Shown here: positions 21,875-31,000 of the stretch, one piece after another
Position numbering within the stretch: position 1 is the first letter of the stretch
Layout: each line of letters starts with the position of its first letter
Assembly: GCF_035083965.1 (NCBI RefSeq)
Contig: NC_089739.1
Span: forward strand, 7,428,001-7,492,000
DNA from: Branchiostoma lanceolatum
Taxonomy: Eukaryota > Chordata > Leptocardii > Amphioxiformes > Branchiostomatidae
Direction of reading: 5' to 3'
Length of the DNA: 64,000 nt
The notes under the pieces: model-generated
What the model saw: the letters and a program-made list of their open reading frames with translations, nothing else
What the model was told of the DNA's origin: nothing
Database searches by the model: none
Made by a program: the position numbers and the translations under genes

Positions 21875-24010
21875 ATGGCTACAGGTACTTTTCGCGACAT
21901 CCATGAGGAGTTTCTTGTCTGTAAAGTTTGTCTTGGCGACTTCCAGCAGCCGAAGATGCTGCCGTGTCTCCACACGTTCTGCCAGCCGTGTCTGGAGAGA
22001 ATCCTGGAACAGAGACCCGCCTTAAGGTTGTCTTGTCCGATCTGTCGGCAGTCGGTGCCCCTCCCACAAAATGGCGTCCGTGGCCTCAAGAACAACTTCG
22101 TCGTCGTTAAGCTGCGTGACCTTGTCCATAGCCCGTCGAAAGGTAAGACTGAGTACACCGAAAAGAGAGATGATTCCATCCCTTGCACCGCTTGTGATTC
22201 GCGGCTTCTTGCTCAGTGTTACTGCGTGCATTGTAAAGACTACCTGTGTCACGTGTGCACAGACGCCCACCGACGTGTAAAGACAGCTCGCTCACACAAG
22301 GTAGTACCCATCCAGGAGCTCAGATCGGCCGCAATAGCCACAGAACTCCGAGCAATCGAGACTTCAAAGTGTGAGGATCACAACGAAGTCAACAAGTTCT
22401 ACTGCGACACCTGCCGTCTTGTCATATGTCTGCACTGCATCGTCACCCAACACAAAGACCACAGGTACGTAGAGATACAGAAAGCGGCGGAAAGAGAGCG
22501 AGTACACATCGAGAAAAAGCTGTCACAAGTCGTAAAAACTGTCGACCGCCACGAAAAGAAGTTGGAAGAGTTGATGTCAGTGAAGGACACTTTATCCACA
22601 CAGCTTCAGGAGACGTTAGAAGAGATAGATACACGAACACGAATCATCGTGCAAGCGGCCATGAAAGTTAAAGACGCTCAAATCTCCCAGCTTCTTGCTG
22701 TACAATCTAGCAGAGAAGATTATGTAGAAGCTCTTACAGAAGCAACAGAGATGGATCTGGCTTTAGCTAAGAGTTACACACAGTTTACAACCAATGTCCT
22801 AGGTTACGGCAGCCCAGCGGAGGTCTGTTCGGTAGCGGGAGACCTGAAGGGGTGGTTGGTTCAGAGTGCGGACCAACAGGTTCCCTCGGTTAACGAACTG
22901 ACCAATCACTTCGCGAAGTTCCGCTACGAATTACCAATAGACATTGAGCAGGAAGTGACGAAGCTTGTGGACGGAAGTAGACAGTGGCCTGTCATCTCGT
23001 CACAACCAAAGGTTCGATTCAAACAATCAACTAGTGACCAGAAAGGCGCGCAAATCGCAAAAGGTAAAGGAATGAAAGGACAAAGTTTAGATATTGGTGA
23101 TGTACCACAGAAAGGTAGCAAAGTTGGACGCAGAACGCAGCAAAGGAATGTACATGTCTCGTTGCTATCACAAGTTCGCCCGAGCCAGTCTCTTAAAGGA
23201 CCACATCTTCTGAAAGCAGTAGGAAAGAATGGACACAGAGACGGAGAGTTTGACTTCCCCACGTCACTCACCGCCACCATAGACAGAGACATCGTTGTGT
23301 CAGATCACGACAACAACCGTCTGCAAGTCCTGGACAAAGATGGCGCCTTTAGGAAGAAGATAGACCTGAGGTTTCCCCCTTGGTGCGTTGTGGCCTTGAC
23401 CAACGGTGACATGTTGGTGACTGGTGACGGACACAGGGTGCACGTACTGGACAGACAGGGGAGGGAGGCACGTATCATCCAGGTTGAAGGGGCAATGGAA
23501 GCCGATGAGAACACGCTAGGCGTCGCTGTGGACGGCTTGGGACGAATCATCGTCACCGTGGGGTACCAAGTGTTCGCGCTTCGTTCAAGCGGAGAAGCTC
23601 TTTCACACTTCGGAGAAAAAGGTGGAGGGCGTCATCAGTTGCAGTCAGAGCTTAGAGTTGCCACAAACAGCCTGAACCACATCGTCGTCAGTGATTTCAT
23701 CAACCACAACGTGAAGATCTTCGACCCGGCGGGCCGACATCTCCGCACCTGCGGGTCGTTTGGGTCCGCGGACGGCCAGCTCAACCGCCCCCAGTGCGTC
23801 ATCACTGACGTCAACGATGACGTCATCGTGGCGGACTGTCACAACAACGGGGTTTCACAGTTTAGGCAGGACGGGGCCTTCGTTAGGCATATCGTGACGA
23901 GGGGAACTTTGCTTCGACCAATGGGACTGACCATAACACAGGACGGGCGGGTTGTAGTTTGTGATAGACAGTATGACAGAGGGTGTATCAAAATCTTCTC
24001 TCTTCACTGA
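21875..24010 (+). CDS. TRIM-NHL protein (RING, two B-boxes, coiled coil, NHL repeats)
   Basis: Encodes 711 residues in one exon. A C3HC4 RING finger uses Cys16, Cys19, Cys31, His33, Cys36, Cys39, Cys54 and Cys57, so it is expected to act as an E3 ubiquitin ligase. B-box 1 starts near CTACDSRLLAQC (~107-145) and B-box 2 at KCEDHNEVNKFYC (~165-205). A coiled coil follows (~205-300). Residues ~420-711 hold about six NHL-type blades (e.g. IVVSDHDNNRLQVLDKDGAF), expected to form a beta-propeller that binds RNA or protein. A filamin domain between coiled coil and NHL, as in TRIM2/TRIM3/TRIM71, is not visible; a basic linker occupies that place. The order is closest to invertebrate TRIM2/3/56-like genes, which are greatly expanded in amphioxus. 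The final blade's coding sequence is duplicated beyond the stop (see 23951-24152). Confidence 0.92.
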   Translation: MATGTFRDIHEEFLVCKVCLGDFQQPKMLPCLHTFCQPCLERILEQRPALRLSCPICRQSVPLPQNGVRGLKNNFVVVKLRDLVHSPSKGKTEYTEKRDDSIPCTACDSRLLAQCYCVHCKDYLCHVCTDAHRRVKTARSHKVVPIQELRSAAIATELRAIETSKCEDHNEVNKFYCDTCRLVICLHCIVTQHKDHRYVEIQKAAERERVHIEKKLSQVVKTVDRHEKKLEELMSVKDTLSTQLQETLEEIDTRTRIIVQAAMKVKDAQISQLLAVQSSREDYVEALTEATEMDLALAKSYTQFTTNVLGYGSPAEVCSVAGDLKGWLVQSADQQVPSVNELTNHFAKFRYELPIDIEQEVTKLVDGSRQWPVISSQPKVRFKQSTSDQKGAQIAKGKGMKGQSLDIGDVPQKGSKVGRRTQQRNVHVSLLSQVRPSQSLKGPHLLKAVGKNGHRDGEFDFPTSLTATIDRDIVVSDHDNNRLQVLDKDGAFRKKIDLRFPPWCVVALTNGDMLVTGDGHRVHVLDRQGREARIIQVEGAMEADENTLGVAVDGLGRIIVTVGYQVFALRSSGEALSHFGEKGGGRHQLQSELRVATNSLNHIVVSDFINHNVKIFDPAGRHLRTCGSFGSADGQLNRPQCVITDVNDDVIVADCHNNGVSQFRQDGAFVRHIVTRGTLLRPMGLTITQDGRVVVCDRQYDRGCIKIFSLH

Positions 24011-24152
24011 TGCATCATTAAAGTATGACAGATAGTTGTCAATTCAACTCAGTTGTAGTTTGTGATCGACAGTATGACAGAGGATGTATCAAAATCTTCT
24101 CTCTTCACTGATGCATCATTAAAGTATGACAGATAGTTGTCAATTCAACTCA
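23951..24152 (+). repeat. Tandem duplication (101 bp x 2) over the TRIM-NHL stop codon
   Basis: Copy 1 is 23951-24051 and holds the last 19 codons, the TGA and 41 bp of 3' UTR. Copy 2, 24052-24152, has two base changes (gatcgac for gatagac; ggatg for gggtg). The gene's own stop comes first, so the protein is not extended. Confidence 0.95.
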
Positions 24153-24807
24153 GTTCAAGGAAACAGCCGTACATAGTATGTTGATGTACGTGTATTAAAT
24201 GCAGAAAATGTGATACTTTGCGTCGAAGATTACAATGACATGTAGCAAATGGGTAATGGAATTAAAGCAACCTCATCTACACAGTCCTTAGTGTCTAAAT
24301 TCAGCTAAAATAGACCACAATGTTGTGGTGTGAGTGAGTGAGTTAACGAGTGAGTGGGTGGGTGAATGGGTGAGCGAGTGAGTGAGTGAGTGAGTGAGTG
24401 AGTGAGTTAATGAGTGCCTGAGTGAGTGGAAAGAAATGGAGGTACAAAAACGTTATCTTGTGATGATGTCTGTTGATAACATAGCAACAACACAAGTTTG
24501 TGTGCGACAATATTGGTACCAACTTGCACACAATAACTTCCAGATGCGCAATTGGATGAATGCATAATTGACGAGGTTAGAAAATATTTGGCAAAAGAAA
24601 CGGAATATTTCAGGGCGTCTACACGCAGGTTATTGCCATATTTGGTAGCGGCTTTCGTGGTATGCTAATCATCAGTCAGACTAGTTAGTGTTACACTCAG
24701 GGTGTATACGACAGTGCGCTGTGCACCGGTACTGGTCAAAAATAGTTTGCGCGATCTGCAGTGAAGTTGTAGAAAAGATACATTACAACTGGTAACCCTG
24801 TGGCAGA
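24153..24807. other. Intergenic: 3' UTR of TRIM-NHL, GAGT microsatellite, upstream of mosaic receptor
   Basis: A run of (gagt)n with variants lies at 24329-24428. The remainder shows no gene. The segment 24560-24800 presumably carries the receptor's promoter and 5' UTR; no TATA box is clear. Confidence 0.5.
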
Positions 24808-24935
24808 ATGGGAAACCTGTTGCTCATCAGAACGACGCTGCTGCTGTGCGGCCTGTGCCACTGTCTGTCGGGTGCGTTTCCGGTAACAGGTGAGTAAATG
24901 TCGATGCATACCCGTCTGTAGGTTATACCTTTGTG

Positions 24936-25000
<65 letters not shown>

Positions 25001-28000
25001 CTCGCTCTCGCTCTCGCTCTCTCTCGTTCTATCAGTCTCCCGCTCTCTCTCTCAATCTCTCGATCTCTCTCACGCACACATAACTCACATCTGTAAGCTG
25101 ACTTAGTTCTGTTGCAAAGTTCTTTGCTGTAGCTACAATATAGATGGATGTCAGGATAGGTGTCGTGGTTGTACTTGTTTTGCTGTGTTGAAATGGTGGT
25201 TAATTTTAATACATTTCGGAAACACCTACGGTAGATGTTTTCGACATGCATAATTGAACTGTCGAGCTAATGAAAGAAATAACGAGTCTAGTCATACACG
25301 CCATGAAGCCAGCTCGGAAGGGGTGTACCTGATACAGTGGACTGAGTTAGAGTTATGATAAGAATGTACAAATTAAACTTTGTTCACGCCACGAATGCAT
25401 CTCCAACATCCTTCTCAATACAGTAGTCTAATTTTGTTTTGGTCACATAAATGAAGTGGTGGCGTGAACTTACTTTTGTCATTTTTTATTCGCAACAAGT
25501 TTTCTTTCAGGGAAAAAACACAGTAAATTTTACTTCTAAAGAAAGGAGAGAGGCGGGACAAGCCTAAAAGTTTAGAAAGCACCTTAGACATCTAATAGGT
25601 CTAAAGAATTCCACACTGATACCTAATTAAACGATATGGATGACCCTACTGTCCCACCGTACTGATCTTTCTTATCACACTACTGTTCTTTTTTTGCCCC
25701 AAGGAAAATTTAGCATTTGCCAAAATGTGTCTTTCTTTAGTTTTGATCGCGTTTATGTTTGTTGACCGTCAACATTGCTTTCTTACCAAGAAATAACGGA
25801 TTTCCTTCGTGGCTATCCTTTCGTTTTGTTTTGATCTTAAATATTTACCACCACAAAAACATTCATGGCTGTCTGTCCCCCTCTAGGTGGATGGCTTGAG
25901 ACGGACCCTACGTGGGTGACGTCAGAGGACGAGGACAGTGATGGGTCTGTTCCCGGGTACGTCCTTGACGCCAATCTGTGGTCCGGCTGGAAAGGTTCTC
26001 CCAGAAGCGCCTCCTGGCGACTCACCTTCGATCTGCAGACCTCCGTGACGTTATCCCGCATCCGTATTTGGAAGTACGGCGGTGCGCTTGACGTCACGGT
26101 CTCACGATTCGTGTCGTCAAGGCGACAGTGGAACGTGGTGACGCAACAGACCGGCGTCGAGCTGAGCCATTCCCACGCCACCGAGCTGCGCGGGTTCCGC
26201 CACGCCACCGCGCAGGACTGGCGACTGCAGTTCGCAGACTGGTCGCTGTCCACACAGATCACCGAGGTCGAGTTTTTCCAGGGTAAGCCGATTTTGATTA
26301 TGATGTGTTGTTGTTGTTGTCGATAAAGATGAAGATAGTGCTGTTGGTGTTAATGTTGTTGATGATCATATTGATGATAGTATTGGTGATTATGATGTTG
26401 ATGATGATGATGACATAATAATCATGAAGGTGATAATGACAATGACGTTGTTGATGGTGCTGTTATTGTTGTCTTAAGATGTCGATGATGTTGATGATGA
26501 TAATGATGATTGTGTTGATGTTGATGATCATATTGATGATGGTGGGGATGAGTTTTATTAAATATGGTGATGACGTTGTTGATGCTGGAGCTTTTTTGTT
26601 GAAGTTGACGGTGATGTTGTTTTTGATGAAGATGATGTTGACGATGATGATGATGATGATGTAAATGATGTAAATGATGTTGTTGTTGATAATGATGAAG
26701 ATGATGTTGACGATGATGTTGATGATGTTAATGATGATGTTGATAATGATGAAGATGATGATGATGATGATGTTTATGCTGATACTGTGGTTAATGATGA
26801 TGTTGCTTGATATCGATGCTGATGCTAATAGTATCACGGTACCCTCAAGATGAACGTAGCTGATACCACCATCCTCTGTCCATCCAGCTTGCTCCGGGTT
26901 TGACATGCAGGTCTGTACAGACGGGAACTGTGACGTGTACGAGGTACTGTGTGACGAGATAGTGGACTGTGATGACTTCAGTGACGAAAGCAATTGTACT
27001 AGTAAGTAGTAGACAAACATCTAAACACATGCCTTTTTGCCACATGCATCATTCAACTGCCATGCTAATGAAAATGTAGGCTGGTCTCCATCCAGGGCTA
27101 CAGGCTGCGTTTCCTCGGCACTACACGCTTCTATCCCCGCCTGACAAACAAATCTCACCCCGGTGACATCCTTCTAATACCATGCTCTAGACACAGTAGA
27201 TAACAACCTACTGCCCCTAAGGCCTCGAAAAGGCTATAATACCTCTGACTTTCTTGTACCTAATCTTCATAATGTAGAACAAAACACCAAACAAGTGCCA
27301 TACGTTTACTGATGTATCCTTATTAACATAGAATCCGCCACGCGAGAAGTTGGCAGCTTTGGTAAAGTAGATGCAGAATATCAACCCCACCACTACCCAC
27401 CCGATCTTACAATCATTCATCGTTAGCTGTTCTACACCTTTCATAGATCCAACGTCTGTGAGCGTCCCTGACGACCGATGTACTACAGGTGAGAAAACCT
27501 GCTCCAATGGAAACTGCGTGGGCCTCTCAGAGGTGTGTGATGGAACAGACCACTGTGGGGATGGCAGTGACGAACTGGCTTGTCGTGAGTACACCGTCTG
27601 TCTTCCAGTCCTGTGCTTTAGGGGCCCAGGATAGGGGTGTTTTACCAGTCCAGTCCCTAGCTACATTTTTTCACTGCCAATCTTCATGATTACGAGCTAG
27701 GTAACTGAATCCCACCCCGTAAAAATTCCACGGAGTGTGCTAATTGAGCTAGGCGGGCGGGCAACTCTCCCAGTACCGAAGAGCTCCCATTGAGCTCCCG
27801 ATGGGATGGTACCGGGCTTTGTCTGAAGATTCTCACGTCCTCAACCTGGCATATTAGGCCGACGGCCTGTAAGCTGTCCTCCTCCATGCGCCATGCATGC
27901 TGTTCTGTTTCACTACCGTCTGACTGTTATCCCTTGCAAGCACGAATAAACATGTTATTTTTTTACTCTCTGGGTGCAAATATGTCAAATTACTAACATA

Positions 28001-31000
28001 AACGCAGGGACTGACAAAAGTTAAATAGGCATTTTGTTAAAATGTAGTTAAGGGCACCACAAAAGATGGTTGCAAGACTCGCACGGGACGGGAGAGAAAG
28101 TCCTGTCCTTGAATACTTACTAATCGCAGATAGAATACATTTTTGAAGGTACATAAAACTGAACGCATATCGAATATCAAATAGTGGGCGATGGAATCAG
28201 ACCAGTGGTGCTGGCTTTTAGTAGATCCAAGCAGATGTTGGGTTGTTGTATCTGTATCAATATAGCCGGTATAACCGCCGTTCGGCGTAACACACCAGCT
28301 TCGCAGGCACGCGGCGGAGCAGCAGCTCTTTATATTACGCTGAACGACCTGTCACGTCTAACCTTCGAATATCCAACTGCATACATTGTTTAAAACTGTC
28401 TAATGAGGATGCTTCCACGGTACTTGGTTGCAACGAGTTCCACTCTACGATCGTGGAACTCGTTGTTTTTCTTTTAGTTTCCTTTGCCGTTTTCTATAGG
28501 ATACATTTTTACAGGGAGGGGGTTCTAGATCTCCCCCTTTAATGTGCTCGAGGCGCACCTCCTCGGCCTCGGGTCCCGCATTTTACGTCCCTTCCGAAAG
28601 ACAGGTGCAGCCCCAACCGAGTTTTTTCTGTCCCAGAGGTCTCCAACCAAGTTGATTTTGTCACTTTTCTGCAATTTTCAGCTGTTGGTGCCTGTAGAAA
28701 CGGTGGTGTGTTCCACCTGAGCACCAGATGTGACGGTTTGGATGACTGTGGAGACAACAGTGATGAACAGAACTGTAGTGAGTTTTCTCACGAACATCTA
28801 ACTAAATTATCTGTGCTGGCACGCTAAATACCTGTATAGCCCAGCCTTGTCAAAACAAACACTGTGCATTAAAAGACGACATTATCTATAAAATGTGAAA
28901 GTGTTATAAGCAGTATAAGATACTTTCGAAAACATTCGTGGGTTCCTGTCCAAGGTTCTCAATGTATTGGCGTTACGGAATACTCGTCTTTGAAATGTTT
29001 TCCAATATCCGTGGTACTAAAAATATCACAGGTTTAACAACTATCTGTCCCTCTCCGTAGTACTGAAACTGTAAATGCTATAGAATACAGTGTACTATTA
29101 GATATCTTACATTTCTCTGTCCATGATTCTGCACATGTTAGCAAGACTAAAGTGGGTGTATTGTATCACATGTGCATAGTTCTAACAGTGCTAATATCTC
29201 CAATGTATGTCCACAGACTGTTACTACCTACAGGACAAAGGAACAAGTTACAGGGGCCGTTCAAACCGGGACGGATCCTGTCAGTTCTGGACATCTCAGT
29301 ACCCCCACTCCCATAACCACACTCCCGAGGCCTACCCATCGGCAGGGCTTGAGCAGAACTACTGTCGGAACCCGGACGGGAAGGACAGGCCGTGGTGCTA
29401 CACAAACAACCCCTTCGTCAGGTGGATGTACTGTGCTGACGTCTTCGCCTGTGACGGTAAGATCTGCTCTATGTATATGCCTTAAGTTTTATACTCTCCA
29501 AATGTCAAAATTAAAAGCTTACGGTTCCAGTAGACAAACCTATTCTATTTTTGCATAGGCAAAATTCTGCTATACACTCCAATACCAAAACTATTGTCAT
29601 TTTATACTCTTTTCTACAGTCTTTCAGCAAACTTGCTAAATGTATCAATCCACTTACTTGTTCCATTTTTTCTACATTTTCAGCCAAACCGACTCGTTGC
29701 TTCTATGCAAGTGACAATGGCAAAAGCTACGCAGGGCACATAAACAGGTAAGGAAAGCAGCTTTGCCGTTTTACTTGTAGTATCATTAAATGATGCGTAC
29801 TACTGCGATGCTTTTCCTTTGTGAACCTTATATATCTCGTTGACAGCAGGGTTCACCCTCTAAGAAATATCTTAACCAAGCTGTGTTCTACTCTACAGGG
29901 CAGGAGGCCGGGTGTGTCAGAGATGGGACTCCCAGTCCCCACACAGCCATCCCCACACACCACAGGCTCATCCTGATGCAGGCCTGGAGGAGAACTTCTG
30001 CCGTAACCCTGACAACAAGGAGCGGCCCTGGTGCTACACCACGGACGTGGTATGGAGGTGGAGCTACTGCGATGTCATGGAATGTCAAGGTGATCAAGCT
30101 TGAATAGGGAAAAAGTTTTCTCTTTTATCATCATCTTGTTTCCCCAAAATTGGTATCAAGTTTCGACAACTTTCATTGTGTATTCGATAGCGGAATGGTT
30201 AGACTAGCAGGTACGGGATCGAGAGTTCTTAGGTTTGATTCCTGGCTAGATGTTGTGCCATTGGAAAGCTAGAAAACCTTGAAACTTCATTGATAAACCG
30301 AAAATGAGTGAATTTTGTAAAGTATGCCTAGCTATAGGAAACCCGGTGCCATGGCAACACAAGAAAAATAAACTCATACTATTATTATCAAATTGTTGCC
30401 AATTAAATTTTAGGAAAAGTCACCAAGTTTGGTGGTCCTAGCCCACGCCGTTCAGCAGTTATACGTCATCAAAGTTGGCGCGGGCACTTTTAGCCCCCCC
30501 CCCCCCCGTCTAGATAGGGTTAAGGCCTTTAAAGGGCTATAGGACTTATACCTTATCGGAATTCATAATGTTAAGCAAAAGACCATACAGGTGCCTCATA
30601 GAATAGAATCATCCACACGAGAAGTTGACATCTTTGACACACACACCCCATCAACAGTTATTCACCCTTAGCTGTTCTACCTATTTCACAGATCCAACGT
30701 CTGTGAGCGTCCCTGACGGCCGATGTCGCCTCCCAATTCATATTTCCTGTAAGGAACGATGTGGCATTCATTATGTAGATGCTGAAAGGTGCAACTGTGA
30801 CAAGGACTGTCGCGTTTTCGGCGACTGTTGCAAAGACTTTGAGTGAGTATATCTTAGAGACATTAACCTTTAAAACACTGCAGAAGCCGTTTGGCTGCCA
30901 ATTCTCTATTGTTTAAGCGGTCAGGCATCAGAGAGAGGGTTAAACAGCAGGTTTCATTCTTTGACTTTGTGTAGGATTCTCAAAAGAGGCCTTCTAATGT

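Noticed and set aside
24736-25251. Arg/Glu-rich minus-strand frame and Leu/Ser-rich plus frame
   Set aside because: Translation of the CT/GA microsatellite.
26463-27020. Ile/Asn-rich minus-strand frame of 185 residues
   Set aside because: Translation of the GAT microsatellite running into the antisense of the LDLa 1 exon.
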